Origin: Kallotenue papyrolyticum
GTDB lineage: Bacteria > Chloroflexota > Chloroflexia > Chloroflexales > Kallotenuaceae
Reading direction: 5' to 3'
Assembly: GCF_000526415.1 (NCBI RefSeq)
Contig: NZ_JAGA01000002.1
Location: forward strand, 310,001-374,000
DNA length: 64,000 nucleotides
Shown: in pieces, positions 16,512 to 25,712 of the stretch
How positions within the stretch are numbered: position 1 is the stretch's first letter
Layout: the number at the start of each line of letters is the position of its first letter
The notes under the pieces: model-generated
Databases searched by the model: none
What the model saw: only the letters and a program-made list of their open reading frames with translations
Told to the model about the DNA's origin: nothing
Made by a program: the position numbers and the translations under genes

Positions 16512-18875
16512 ATGCATCCATACGATCTGACCGCAACGCCCTGGCAGCTTCGACCGGTTGAGCGCTTCAACTACGGCCTCTATCCACTGGACGATCAGGG
16601 CTGGCTCGAACAGCGTCTGCCGGCGCACTGGCAACAGCACCCTGCCCTGCGCCGGCATACCGGACGGACCGTGTATCGCCACCGCTTCGACGCGCCGCAT
16701 GAGACGCGCCGCCGCTACTGGTTGCGCGCCGAAGGCATCTTCTACTGGTCGCGCATCTATCTCAACGGCTACGACCTTGGCCAGCACGAGGGCTACTTCA
16801 TCCCGCAGGAACACGAGGTCACAACGCTGCTGCGCGAGCAGAACACGCTGATCATCGAGGTGGATTGTCCCGAAGAGCGTCGCAAAAGCGGCAAGCGCAT
16901 GCTGACCGGCGTCTTTTCGCACTGGGATGCGATGGATCCGACGCTCAATCCCGGCGGGATCTGGCTGCCGGTGGTACTGGAGCACAGCGGACCGGTGCGG
17001 CTGAGCCATGTGCACCTGCAGACCGAACAGATCGCCGCCGATCGGGCGGTGATCGCCTGGCAGGCCGATCTCGATGCCTTGGCAGCGCTGGAGGTCGAAC
17101 TACGCTGGACGATCGCGCCGGCCAACTTCGCGGGCGAGCACCACGCCCTGCGCATGACCCAACGGCTGCGCGGCGGTGCCGAACGGCTGCGCGGACGGTT
17201 TACGCTGCCGCAGCCACAGCTCTGGTGGACCCACGACCTAGGCCAGCCCAACCTCTACCATGTCACGCTGGAGATCTATTGTCTGGGCACGCTATCAGAC
17301 ACGCGTACGGTGCGTTTTGGTGTGCGCACCTTCGAGCTGCGCAACTTCATCGCCTATCTCAACGGCGTGCGCCTGCTGATCAAAGGCAACAACTACCCGC
17401 CTACCGATGCGCGGATCGCCTGCGTCACGCCCGAGATGGTGCGTCGCGATCTGGAGCTGGCCCGTGGTTGCCACCTCAATCTGTTGCGCATCCATGCGCA
17501 CGTAGCCCATCCTGCGCTCTACGCCGCCGCTGATGAACAGGGCATTCTGCTCTGGCAGGATTTTCCCATGCAATGGACCTACCGGCGCACGGTCGCCCGC
17601 CACGCGCCGCGCCAGGTCGCCGCCATGCTGCGCCTGCTGGGCAACCATCCCTCGGTCGCGGTGTGGTGCATGCATAACGAGCCGATCTTCATCACCGATA
17701 CCGCCGATGAGCGCATCATCACCGGCCTGCGGGTGTATTTCTCGGTGTTCGTGTGGAGCTGGAATCGCGACGTCCTGGATCGGCGGCTGGCGCGCCTGGC
17801 ACGCTGGCTCGACGCAACCCACCCGGTGATCAGCAATTCGGGCGAATACGCTGTCCCCTTCTGGCATCGTGGCAACGATACCCACTTCTACTTCGGCTGG
17901 TACATCATCTACGGGCGCTTACAGGGCTTCGATGTCGTGGCGCGGCGCTTTCCGCGCAACATCCGGTTTGTGACCGAGTTCGGCGCGCAAAGTTTTCCCA
18001 ACAAAGAGAGCTGTTTGCGTTTCATGCCCGAGCGCCTGCAGGCTATCGACTGGAAGCGGCTACAGCAGCGTCATTCGTTCCAGCCCAACGTGATGCGCCA
18101 CTGGTACAACTGGCAGGGTAATCGTTCGCTGGACGCGCTGATCGAGCAGACCCAACGCTACCAGAGCGAGCTCAACCGCTACTACATCGATCGGTTACGC
18201 CTGCGCAAATACCAACCTACCGGCGGGATCGTGCCGTTCATGTTCGTGGATAGCAACCCGGCGGTCCAGTGGTCGGTGATCGATTACTGGCGCGTGCCCA
18301 AGCGCTCCTACTGGGCGCTGCGCGACGCGTTCAGTCCGCAGTATGCCTTCACGCTGATTCATGCGCCGCAGTTCCGGCTGGGCGATCAGGTGCGCCTGCC
18401 GCTCTACGTTGTCAACGATGCCCACCACGGCGTGCGCTACAGTCTGCGGGCCGTGGTGACCAGTCCAGAAGGACGGCGCGTCACCGAATACAGCCACACC
18501 GGCGAGCTGGCCGCGGATTGCCCGGCGCAGCAGGTCGGCGAGATCGTCTTTGCCGCCGAACGACGTGGCTACTACGAGCTGCGCATCACGTTGCACAGCG
18601 ACGGTCAGCAACTGGTCAACACCTACCGTATGCGTGTCGGGCGGCGACCACTGCCGCGCAACAACGTCCGTCGTCTCGTTCAGGCACTGTCGGCCGCGTT
18701 GGCCATGTTGCGGCTCAGCTCCAGCGCTATGCGGCGCGGCGCGTCGGGCATGCCAAAGAACGCGGCGTCGATCATCACGGCGCTCGCGCCCGCCTGCAAG
18801 CAGGCGCGCGCCAGACGCGCGTCGGCAATGCCGCCCAGCGCCACCAGGGGCACAGCTACCTGCGCGCGCGTGTGA
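16512..18875 (+). CDS. Glycoside hydrolase family 2 protein, beta-mannosidase-like
   Basis: 787 residues from the ATG at 16,512 (a GTG at 16,458 is possible). Layout: N-terminal jelly-roll sugar-binding domain (TGRTVYRHRFDAP, FYWSRIYLNGYDLGQHEGYF), immunoglobulin-like domain, then a TIM barrel with the acid/base in VAVWCMHNEPIF and the nucleophile in RFVTEFGAQSFPN, the pattern of beta-mannosidases. No signal peptide is seen, so it probably acts in the cytoplasm on imported oligosaccharides. The last ~65 residues (after RMRVGRRPLPRNN) run antisense through the next gene and look like a frame shadow; the original stop may have been lost. Confidence 0.85.
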   Translation: MHPYDLTATPWQLRPVERFNYGLYPLDDQGWLEQRLPAHWQQHPALRRHTGRTVYRHRFDAPHETRRRYWLRAEGIFYWSRIYLNGYDLGQHEGYFIPQEHEVTTLLREQNTLIIEVDCPEERRKSGKRMLTGVFSHWDAMDPTLNPGGIWLPVVLEHSGPVRLSHVHLQTEQIAADRAVIAWQADLDALAALEVELRWTIAPANFAGEHHALRMTQRLRGGAERLRGRFTLPQPQLWWTHDLGQPNLYHVTLEIYCLGTLSDTRTVRFGVRTFELRNFIAYLNGVRLLIKGNNYPPTDARIACVTPEMVRRDLELARGCHLNLLRIHAHVAHPALYAAADEQGILLWQDFPMQWTYRRTVARHAPRQVAAMLRLLGNHPSVAVWCMHNEPIFITDTADERIITGLRVYFSVFVWSWNRDVLDRRLARLARWLDATHPVISNSGEYAVPFWHRGNDTHFYFGWYIIYGRLQGFDVVARRFPRNIRFVTEFGAQSFPNKESCLRFMPERLQAIDWKRLQQRHSFQPNVMRHWYNWQGNRSLDALIEQTQRYQSELNRYYIDRLRLRKYQPTGGIVPFMFVDSNPAVQWSVIDYWRVPKRSYWALRDAFSPQYAFTLIHAPQFRLGDQVRLPLYVVNDAHHGVRYSLRAVVTSPEGRRVTEYSHTGELAADCPAQQVGEIVFAAERRGYYELRITLHSDGQQLVNTYRMRVGRRPLPRNNVRRLVQALSAALAMLRLSSSAMRRGASGMPKNAASIITALAPACKQARARRASAMPPSATRGTATCARV

Positions 18876-19486
18876 CGTAGCAGCAGCAGCGTGCGGCCAA
18901 CCGTAGCTGGTCCGAGGATCACGCCCTCGACCAGCTCCTCACCGGCCAGCCCGCAGCCACGTGGATAGCCAGCCACGATCAGGGCATCCGCGCCGGCGTG
19001 CACCAGGGCCGCCGCCTGCTCCGGCACATCGCAGTGCGCCAGCAAGGGCAGCAGTGTTTGAGCACGCAGCGCCGCCAGCGCCGCCGCCTGCTCGGCCGGC
19101 GGCGCGTCAACTTCAACGATCACGGCAGCCGGCCCCTCCACCTCATCAAGCTGCGCAACCATCGCCACCAGCTCAGCGGCTGTGCCGCACAGACTCACCA
19201 ATACCGGCAGCGGCAGGCGCGTCCAGCGCCGCGCCTCGCTCTGCAACAGCCTCCGCAAGGGCAGCATGGGCAGCCGCGCCAGCACCAGGCCCGCCGGAAG
19301 TTCGCCCCAGCGCGGCGGTGGAATCGCTGCGGCGGATTGGGGCGTGCCAAACGTAGCACGCTGGGTCGCTATGGCGCCGATCAGCGCTGGGTCCGGATCG
19401 GGCAACGCCGCTGCACATCCCGGCGCAATGATCACCGGCGTACGCAGTGCAAGCCCGTTCGGGTTGTGTGGCGCAAGCTCGATCAT
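18680..19486 (-). CDS. Dihydroorotate dehydrogenase-like FMN-barrel protein
   Basis: 268 residues. The start NGLALRTPVIIAPGCAAAL resembles the LGLxLxNPVIxASG strand of dihydroorotate dehydrogenases and related FMN enzymes, and the end VPLVALGGIADARLARACLQ with AGASAVMIDAAFFG is the phosphate-binding part of the barrel. The usual catalytic and substrate motifs in between are weak and the protein is short, so activity on orotate is doubtful. Its 3' end overlaps the glycosidase frame by 196 bases, tail to tail. Confidence 0.6.
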   Translation of the reverse strand: MIELAPHNPNGLALRTPVIIAPGCAAALPDPDPALIGAIATQRATFGTPQSAAAIPPPRWGELPAGLVLARLPMLPLRRLLQSEARRWTRLPLPVLVSLCGTAAELVAMVAQLDEVEGPAAVIVEVDAPPAEQAAALAALRAQTLLPLLAHCDVPEQAAALVHAGADALIVAGYPRGCGLAGEELVEGVILGPATVGRTLLLLRHTRAQVAVPLVALGGIADARLARACLQAGASAVMIDAAFFGMPDAPRRIALELSRNMANAADSA

Positions 19487-19516
19487 CCGTATGCCCGTCC
19501 TGCCTTCGAGACCGGA

Positions 19517-20896
19517 TTATACCCGGATGCGCTCCCAGCGATCGCCGCGGAAGCGCCAGTAGGCCAGCAGCCCCTGGGCGGCCAGATCGACCGCCATGGC
19601 CAACCAGGCGCCGTTGAGGCCAAAGTGAGGGATCAGCACCAGCGCCAGCGGCAAGCGGATCAGCCAGGGCGCGATCAGCTTGATCAGCAGCGGCCAGCGC
19701 GTATCACCCGCGCCGCGCAGTGCGCCGGCATACACGAAGTTCGCCGCCAGCAACGGTTGGATCACGCCGACCATGCGCAACGGCAGTGCCCCGGCCGCGA
19801 TCACCTGGCGGTCGCTGACCAGCAGCCGCAGAAATGTCTCCGGAATCAGCACAAACAGAAGACCCATCACGGTCATAAAGACCGCGCACTGCACAAAGGC
19901 TTCGTGGCCGCTGCGCCGCGCCAGGCGCGCATCGCCCGCCCCCAAACTCTGCCCCACCAGCGCGGTCGCCGCAATCGCAAAGCCAAACCCGGGCAGAAAG
20001 GAGATGCTTTCAACGGTGATCACGGTGTTATGCGCAGCGTAGGCCACCGTGCCAAGGCTGGTGATGAAGCGCGCAAAGATCACCAGGGCGCCCTGAAACA
20101 CAAACATTTCCAGCGCAGTGGGCACGCCGATACGCATGATGCGCCACAGCATGCCCCACTCCGGACGGGGCAGACGCTGCAGCTTGAGCAGGCCGCGCCC
20201 CTGTGCCAGCGCCAGCAGCGCCAGCAGACCCCCACCGGCGCGTCCCATAGCTGTGCCCCACGCGGCGCCAACAACGCCCAAGGCCGGCAGCCCGAAGTGG
20301 CCGTTGACCAGCAGCCAGGAGATCAGCATGTTCAACAGGTTGACGATACCCATGATGTAGAGCGGCGTGCGTGTATCGCCCGCACCGCGCATGGCAGCGT
20401 TGAGCAGAAACATCACGCCGGCCAGCGGCATCGCAACGGCCGTGATACGGAGAAAATCTACGCCCAGCGCCACAACCCGCGGCTCGGGCCGAAACAGTTG
20501 CAGCGCCAGCGGCGCAGACAAGTACAACACCACCCCACCAACCATCCCTAGCGCCACGCCCAACAGCAGGGATTGATGCAGACAGCGGTCCGCGTCGGCA
20601 TAGGCCCGCCCGCCGATCGCCCGGGCGATCAAAGCGGTGGTGCCCACCGCCGCCGAAGCATACAGCGTGGTGACGATCCACAGCAGGTTGCCGGCCAGGC
20701 CGGCGCTGGCCAGCGCCTCGGCAGCGCCATAGCCCAGCGCCTGGCTGGCGCTCAGCGTGAGGTGGCCCAACAGGTAGATGTCCACTAGCCCAACCAGCAT
20801 GTTGAGAAACTGTTCGCCAACCGCCGGCAGCGCCAGCCGCAACACGCGTTTGCGCAGCACCGCTGTGTTCTGCAAGGGGAGTGATTGTGTCGTCAT
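19517..20896 (-). CDS. MATE-family efflux transporter
   Basis: 459 residues with about 12 membrane helices in two related halves. Repeated signatures AAMRGAGDTRTPLYI and AGALRGAGDTRWPLLI, one in each half, and ALVGQSLGAGDARLA are typical of MATE (NorM/DinF-type) exporters driven by sodium or proton gradients. Upstream of its start lie four copies of a 9-base half-site that could be an operator. The DHOD-like gene lies 30 bases downstream on the same strand. Confidence 0.9.
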   Translation of the reverse strand: MTTQSLPLQNTAVLRKRVLRLALPAVGEQFLNMLVGLVDIYLLGHLTLSASQALGYGAAEALASAGLAGNLLWIVTTLYASAAVGTTALIARAIGGRAYADADRCLHQSLLLGVALGMVGGVVLYLSAPLALQLFRPEPRVVALGVDFLRITAVAMPLAGVMFLLNAAMRGAGDTRTPLYIMGIVNLLNMLISWLLVNGHFGLPALGVVGAAWGTAMGRAGGGLLALLALAQGRGLLKLQRLPRPEWGMLWRIMRIGVPTALEMFVFQGALVIFARFITSLGTVAYAAHNTVITVESISFLPGFGFAIAATALVGQSLGAGDARLARRSGHEAFVQCAVFMTVMGLLFVLIPETFLRLLVSDRQVIAAGALPLRMVGVIQPLLAANFVYAGALRGAGDTRWPLLIKLIAPWLIRLPLALVLIPHFGLNGAWLAMAVDLAAQGLLAYWRFRGDRWERIRV

Positions 20897-20924
20897 AGGT
20901 TTAGAACATTTTTTCTACAGACAG

Positions 20925-20986
20925 TATCCCACAAAGACAGCGCATATCCCACAGTGGTTGTGGGATATGTGGCAAAGTGTGGGATA
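20925..20986 (-). promoter_or_regulatory. Operator-like cluster of four half-sites before the MATE gene
   Basis: Half-site TATCCCACA occurs at 20,925-20,933 and 20,945-20,953, and its inverse TGTGGGATA at 20,959-20,967 and 20,978-20,986. The inner pair extends to a perfect 11-base inverted repeat (CATATCCCACA, 5-base gap, TGTGGGATATG). Outer sites are 19-20 bases away, so all lie roughly on one helix face. It is 29 bases before the MATE start, suiting a dimeric repressor or activator. Confidence 0.6.
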
Positions 20987-21025
20987 TTTTGGTGCCCGAT
21001 CTCCGGTTTAGCGCTGCGCCGCCGG

Positions 21026-21490
21026 TTATTCGTTTACCTGGTGCACGGCCTGCGGCGTCGCCGCCACGATTGCCGCCAACAACGTTGCCGCGCCCTGAAC
21101 CTGATCGTCGAAGGCGTAGTAGGGCAGCGGGTTGCCACGCCGACCGCGCATCAGCAACGTACATGCCCAGCGCGGGGGCTGGCCGGGCCGCTGAAAGCGA
21201 ATGCGGCGAACTTCGACGATCTGTTCCCAACGGATGGCGCGCCCACCCAGCGGCGCGACGATCTCAAGCCGATCGGGCAACACGCGGTACGTCACCGTGA
21301 GGCGCAGCCACTGTGCGCGCAGCACCGGCAGCAACGCCAGCAGCAGCAGCAAGCCCAGGCCACGCCCCAGCAGCGATAGCGTTGCCCAGCGCGTCACCAG
21401 GATCGCCACCAGTGTGGCCACAGCCAGCCCACCGGCGATCAGCAGCAGCAGCGCCTGGCGCCGCGTGCGTGCACTGTAGCGATAGCTCAT
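21026..21490 (-). CDS. PH-domain-like membrane protein
   Basis: 154 residues from the ATG at 21,490 (MSYRYSARTRRQ); upstream in-frame starts add a low-quality leader. Two membrane helices (ALLLLIAGGLAVATLVAILV, LGLLLLLALLPVLRAQWL) precede a beta-rich domain (LTVTYRVLPDRLEIVAPLGG, IRWEQIVEVRRIRF) resembling bacterial PH-like domains (YdbT/DUF304 type). Role unknown; it acts at the membrane. Confidence 0.65.
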   Translation of the reverse strand: MSYRYSARTRRQALLLLIAGGLAVATLVAILVTRWATLSLLGRGLGLLLLLALLPVLRAQWLRLTVTYRVLPDRLEIVAPLGGRAIRWEQIVEVRRIRFQRPGQPPRWACTLLMRGRRGNPLPYYAFDDQVQGAATLLAAIVAATPQAVHQVNE

Positions 21491-21539
21491 CCCGTAGCAC
21501 GCCTGACTCATACGCTCCACAGCAGTGTACCAAATTCCG

Positions 21540-21555
21540 CCATATGCGCATATGG
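21540..21555. promoter_or_regulatory. 16-base perfect palindrome upstream of the PH-domain gene
   Basis: CCATATGCGCATATGG, 50 bases before the chosen start on the minus strand and overlapping a plausible promoter (TTGACC directly upstream on that strand). Operator-like, but one site only. Confidence 0.35.
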
Positions 21556-21591
21556 TCAAAAGTATAGTCGCTGCTGCAGCATTTGACATAG

Positions 21592-21626
21592 CCCGCGCGC
21601 CTCCAGAACCTCTGGAGGCGCGCGGG
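21592..21626 (-). terminator. Strong hairpin after the HtrA-like gene
   Basis: A perfect 16-base stem (CCCGCGCGCCTCCAGA / TCTGGAGGCGCGCGGG) with a 3-base loop, 49 bases past the stop of the minus-strand protease gene. No T run follows. Confidence 0.65.
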
Positions 21627-21674
21627 TCGGACATCTCCGTAGCGTCTAGTTACCAGCGCAGCAGGCCAGGCCCG

Positions 21675-23387
21675 CTAGTTGCCACTCAGGACAGCAATCT
21701 CGTTGTAGTGCGCTCGGAAGGCACTGTCGAAGTTCTCGACATAGACGCCCCAGGCGCCGCTGGTGAGGGAGTCATCGGTAACGCGACCGATCTCGGTGTC
21801 GTTGACGGCAAAGACCAACGTGTTGCCCTTCACAGCCAGCGCGAGGATGTTGTAGGCACCAGGTTTGATCGCCGGCGACGATTGCGGCTGGAGAATAATG
21901 CTCCATGTATTGTTGACATCCTTGGAGCAACCCGCCTTGCCCTCGTTGTTGATCCAGCAGACGTACATGCTGCGCCGATCACCGTTTTCGCTGAAGCGCG
22001 CCATCAGGCCGGCCAGTCCGTTGCCTTCGGGCAGTACCTCGGCAGCAATCACCGCATCAGCCAGATCGACCGACTCATCCGGGTAGATATAGGCATACTG
22101 ATTGGCGTCGCTCAACTCGACGGTGTAGTGACCATCCGCGATATTGGCCGCCAGACCACCGGCCTGACCGGTCGGCCAGGAACCGATATCGTCGCCGTCG
22201 AAGGTGTTGTTGAGCACCGTGACCGTACCATCCTCATCAACTGCCGGCGGCGCGCTCTCCTGCGGCTCATCCTGGGCAAGCGAGCCGATCACCTGCAGCT
22301 TGGCCGTTCGATCGTCGGCGGGACCGACCTTCCCTATCGTCAGCTCACCCTCCAACACCTCGCCGGTGCCGGCCCGGAAGATGGTCAGCTTGAGCTGGTC
22401 GCCGTCGGCATGCGAGCGCAGAATACGGCACACATCCGCCGAGCTATTAACACTGGTATCTTCGATCTTGAGCAGCAAGTCCGCCGGTTGTACGCCGATC
22501 TGCGCCGCTGGACTCCCGCTGACAACGGCAACTACGGCCATGCCCTTGGAGGTACCGAAGTAGTCCTCGAAAAGGTTGGGATACAGGTTCAGGCCGATGT
22601 AGTGCCGATTTTTGCCACCCTGCAGCTCCTCGATGATCGGCCGCGCGTACGACATGGCGATCGCATAGTTGGTATTTTGAGCATTTTCCAGCGATCCAAC
22701 GTTGATGCCGATTACCTCACCGCGATTGTTGACCAGTGGACCGCCGGAGTTGCCGGGATTGATCGGCGCGTCGTGCTTGATCAGATCCTGGTGCTCCAGC
22801 AGCGCCACGTTGAGTTGCGAGACGTTGCCCTTGTTGACCGAGATATCATCGCCCTCCTCAGAGAGGGGATAACCAATCGCTACCACATCTGCACCGGCCT
22901 TGACGCTCTCGCTTTCGCCCAGCGTCGCCGCCGCCAGATCACGGGCGTTGTCCACCTTCAGAACCGCCAGATCATCGCACTGCGAACGGCCCAACACACG
23001 GGCCGGACGGGTTCGCGTGCTGCCGGCCATTGCGACCTCAATCGCTGACGCGCCCTCAACAACATGGGCGTTGGTGACGATCAGGCCCTGCGCGGCGTCG
23101 TACACGATACCCGTGCCAGACCCCTGGCCCTCGTAGCTGACAACCGTTTCGCCAAAGGTGGCACTGATGCGCACCGTTGCCGGACGCAGCTTCTCGGCGA
23201 TCTCCTCGTTGCTCAACGTTGCCGGCGTTGGCGTTGCCGCCGGTGTAGCTGTCGCCGACTCGGTCGGTGTGGCGGGAGGTGCGGAGGTAACCGGCACGGG
23301 CGTAGGCACCTGCGCGACAGGTGGGTTGCAGGCTACCAGCAGGAGCAGCAGAACAGCCGCAACCGAATGGGGGGCAATTCGGCGCAC
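21675..23387 (-). CDS. HtrA/DegP-type serine protease lipoprotein
   Basis: 570 residues starting at the GTG at 23,387, which has AAGGAG 6 bases upstream; the longer frame adds an unlikely leader. A lipobox (LLLLLVACNP) predicts a lipid anchor, then a Pro/Thr linker, then a trypsin-like domain with His in VTNAHVVEG, Asp in CDDLAVLKV and Ser in PINPGNSGGPLV. A PDZ domain follows (GLNLYPNLFEDYFG, SPAAQIGVQPADLLLKIED). The last ~170 residues (VLNNTFDGDDIGSW ... AHYNEIAVLSGN) look like a jelly-roll carbohydrate-binding-type domain. The role is extracytoplasmic protein quality control. Confidence 0.9.
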   Translation of the reverse strand: MRRIAPHSVAAVLLLLLVACNPPVAQVPTPVPVTSAPPATPTESATATPAATPTPATLSNEEIAEKLRPATVRISATFGETVVSYEGQGSGTGIVYDAAQGLIVTNAHVVEGASAIEVAMAGSTRTRPARVLGRSQCDDLAVLKVDNARDLAAATLGESESVKAGADVVAIGYPLSEEGDDISVNKGNVSQLNVALLEHQDLIKHDAPINPGNSGGPLVNNRGEVIGINVGSLENAQNTNYAIAMSYARPIIEELQGGKNRHYIGLNLYPNLFEDYFGTSKGMAVVAVVSGSPAAQIGVQPADLLLKIEDTSVNSSADVCRILRSHADGDQLKLTIFRAGTGEVLEGELTIGKVGPADDRTAKLQVIGSLAQDEPQESAPPAVDEDGTVTVLNNTFDGDDIGSWPTGQAGGLAANIADGHYTVELSDANQYAYIYPDESVDLADAVIAAEVLPEGNGLAGLMARFSENGDRRSMYVCWINNEGKAGCSKDVNNTWSIILQPQSSPAIKPGAYNILALAVKGNTLVFAVNDTEIGRVTDDSLTSGAWGVYVENFDSAFRAHYNEIAVLSGN

Positions 23388-23701
23388 AGACGACTCCTTT
23401 GCATGAAACCGGACAACGGACAGCGAAGGCCTCACATCGGGGAACAGGCGGAAGGCGATGATCCCAGATGGACTACTTCGTAGTGCGACCACTATATCCC
23501 AGAAAACAGCACACTACAAGGGCCAAAAGTCCCTATGAGGATCAACCTTATGGTCAATTCGTACACCTCCTCATCGCGCTCGGCGATCGGGCATAGACGC
23601 CGACTCCAGCCGTTCGCGCGAATCCGGTATCATAGAAAAACATCATTGGTCATCACCGTCCGCAGATGCACGAACCACTACGCGACGCTCCGGGGAATGC
23701 C

Positions 23702-24919
23702 ATGCGTGCACTGGCAGCTAGTCTCTTGCTTCTTATCACCATGATCGGCCTGGGCTGGCTGCTTGGCCCGCGCACGCCGGCGCCGCCGCTGCCGCCGGAG
23801 CTACTCGGTCCCGATCCGGGCTGGCTGGCGCGCGCCGAACGGCTGGGCCGCCTGCGACGCGGGCTGAGCCTGCTAAACCTGGCGATCGTACCGCTGGCGC
23901 TCTGGTTGTTTGTGAGCTCGGGCTGGAGCGCCGCGCTGCGCGACTGGCTGACGGGCCATGGGCTGCGCTCGCCCTGGCTGCTGGTCGGCGGCTTCACCAT
24001 CCTGTTCGTCACCGGTCTGACGGTGCTGACCTGGCCGCTGGAGTACGTCGCTCTGCTGCTGCGCCGTGCGTATGGCCTTTCCAACGAGACGAGCGCGGCC
24101 TGGCTGCTGCGTCAGCTCAAGCTACTGGCTGTTACGTTGGTGCTGACGCTGCTCGCCGCCGAAGGGCTGTACTGGCTGCTGCGCACGCTGCCCGGCTGGT
24201 GGTGGCTACCGGCGGCGGTTGGCGCCGTGCTGTTGAGCATGGCCCTGACCTATCTGCAACCCTACGTGATCACGCCGCTTTTCTTCAGGCAAACACCGCT
24301 GGCGGATGAAACCCTGCGCGCAGCGATCCAGGAGCTGGGCCGGCGCAGCGGCGTGCCGATCGGCGAGGTCTATGTCATCGACGCCAGCCGTCAGGGCAAC
24401 GAAGGCAACGCCTACTTCACCGGCATTGGCGGCGCGACGCGCGTGGTGCTCTACGATACCCTGCTGCGTACCTACCAACGCGACCAACTGCTCACGATCC
24501 TGGCTCATGAGCTGGGCCATTGGCACTATCAGCACGTCTGGCGCGCTCTGGCGCTCTCCGCGTTGACTACGCCACTAGGCCTGGGGCTGATCCACCTGCT
24601 GTTGCAGCGTCTGCTACCGTCCTGGAATATCAACACGCCGGCGGACGTGGCCGGCCTGCCGCTGATCCTACTGTTGATCACGCTGGGATCATATGCCGTG
24701 CTGCCGCTGCAAAACGCGCTCTCGCGCCATTGGGAACGCCAGGCGGATCGCTTCGCGCTGCAGGCCACCGGCGATGTGGCTGCCTTTCAACGCACCTTCG
24801 CCGACCTGGCGCGCCAAAACCTGAGCGATCCGACTCCACCACCGCTCTACGAAGCGATCTTTGCCACCCACCCCGCCATCGGACGGCGTGTGAGCGAGGC
24901 GGCAACGGGTGGGTCTTGA
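23702..24919 (+). CDS. M48-family membrane metalloprotease (Ste24/HtpX-like)
   Basis: 405 residues from the ATG at 23,702 (GGGGA 6 bases upstream); an ATG at 23,666 is possible. Several membrane helices flank a zinc protease domain with ILAHELGHWHYQHV (HExxH) and a third ligand in HWERQADRFAL. The layout (N-terminal helices, LSNETSAAWLLRQLK, LTYLQPYVITPLFF) matches CAAX protease 1/Ste24 relatives. Bacterial members cleave membrane proteins. A -10-like TATCAT lies at about 23,629. Confidence 0.88.
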   Translation: MRALAASLLLLITMIGLGWLLGPRTPAPPLPPELLGPDPGWLARAERLGRLRRGLSLLNLAIVPLALWLFVSSGWSAALRDWLTGHGLRSPWLLVGGFTILFVTGLTVLTWPLEYVALLLRRAYGLSNETSAAWLLRQLKLLAVTLVLTLLAAEGLYWLLRTLPGWWWLPAAVGAVLLSMALTYLQPYVITPLFFRQTPLADETLRAAIQELGRRSGVPIGEVYVIDASRQGNEGNAYFTGIGGATRVVLYDTLLRTYQRDQLLTILAHELGHWHYQHVWRALALSALTTPLGLGLIHLLLQRLLPSWNINTPADVAGLPLILLLITLGSYAVLPLQNALSRHWERQADRFALQATGDVAAFQRTFADLARQNLSDPTPPPLYEAIFATHPAIGRRVSEAATGGS

Positions 24920-25019
24920 CGCCCCGCAAGGCAACGTGTATGATCAACATAAGGACGCACAGCGACAAGCGCTGGACCGATGCCTCGGCGCTGAGCTGAC
25001 CAAAGGAAAGGTCGCCACC

Positions 25020-25619
25020 ATGATCCGAGTAGTTGTGGACAGCATCCGCGTCAACCTCCTCTCCCAGCAACGCATGGTCATGCTGCGAGAAGTGGATAAC
25101 CGACGCTATCTTCCCATCTGGATCGGCGCGTTCGAGGCTGAGGCGATTGGCGCGGCGATGCAGGGCCATGAGCCACCGCGTCCGCTGACCCATGATCTCC
25201 TGCGCAACGTCATCACCGAGCTGGGCGGCACGGTACAGTACATCGCCGTCACGCAGCTCCAGGATACCACCTACTATGCGCGCATCGTGATCGATGTGCG
25301 CGGCGTGCGCCGCGAGATCGATGCGCGGCCAAGCGATGCGATCGCCTTGGGCCTGCGCGTCGATGCGCCGATCTATGTGGCCGAGCAGGTGCTGGAACAG
25401 GCCGGCGTCACGCTCAACGACGAAGAAGAAGAGGAGGAAGAAGAAGCCGAGCCCGAGCTGCCCTCCTCGTTCTCTCTGCCACCCATGCGCGAACGTCCGG
25501 CCACGCCACCGGCGCGCGAGGAAGCCGAAGAAGCCGATTTCAACGATGAGAATCTGTCGGTCTTTCGCGACTTCATCAACAGCCTCGAACAAAAAAAGCC
25601 GCCTGAGGAAGAACAATAG
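25020..25619 (+). CDS. Bifunctional nuclease (BFN/DUF151) family protein with acidic tail
   Basis: 199 residues; ATG at 25,020 with AAAGGAAAGG upstream. Residues 1-130 are the BFN domain (RRYLPIWIGAFEAEAI, RPLTHDLLRNVITELGG, RPSDAIALGLRVDAPIYVAE), whose relatives have RNase and DNase activity in plants. The last ~65 residues are unusual: a run of nine acidic residues and further acidic clusters (EEAEEADFNDEN). This gene is directly before the DnaA-box cluster. Confidence 0.85.
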   Translation: MIRVVVDSIRVNLLSQQRMVMLREVDNRRYLPIWIGAFEAEAIGAAMQGHEPPRPLTHDLLRNVITELGGTVQYIAVTQLQDTTYYARIVIDVRGVRREIDARPSDAIALGLRVDAPIYVAEQVLEQAGVTLNDEEEEEEEEAEPELPSSFSLPPMRERPATPPAREEAEEADFNDENLSVFRDFINSLEQKKPPEEEQ

Positions 25620-25640
25620 CTTGATGGCCTGCTCTCAAGC

Positions 25641-25676
25641 CAACAGCGCGGTTGCTGCAGGCAGCCGCGCTTGTTG
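25641..25676 (+). terminator. Terminator of the BFN gene
   Basis: A stem CAACA-GCGCGG-TTGC / GCAG-CCGCGC-TTGTTG, 22 bases after the stop and ending in TTGTTGT. It also insulates the DnaA-box region from read-through. Confidence 0.65.
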
Positions 25677-25712
25677 TATGCGCCGAAGCGACGCGTTGAT
25701 CAGCGCTGCGCT

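Noticed and set aside
18998-20551. 517-residue plus-strand frame
   Set aside because: Antisense shadow of the MATE and FMN-barrel genes, with Gln/His/Arg bias typical of GC-rich shadows.
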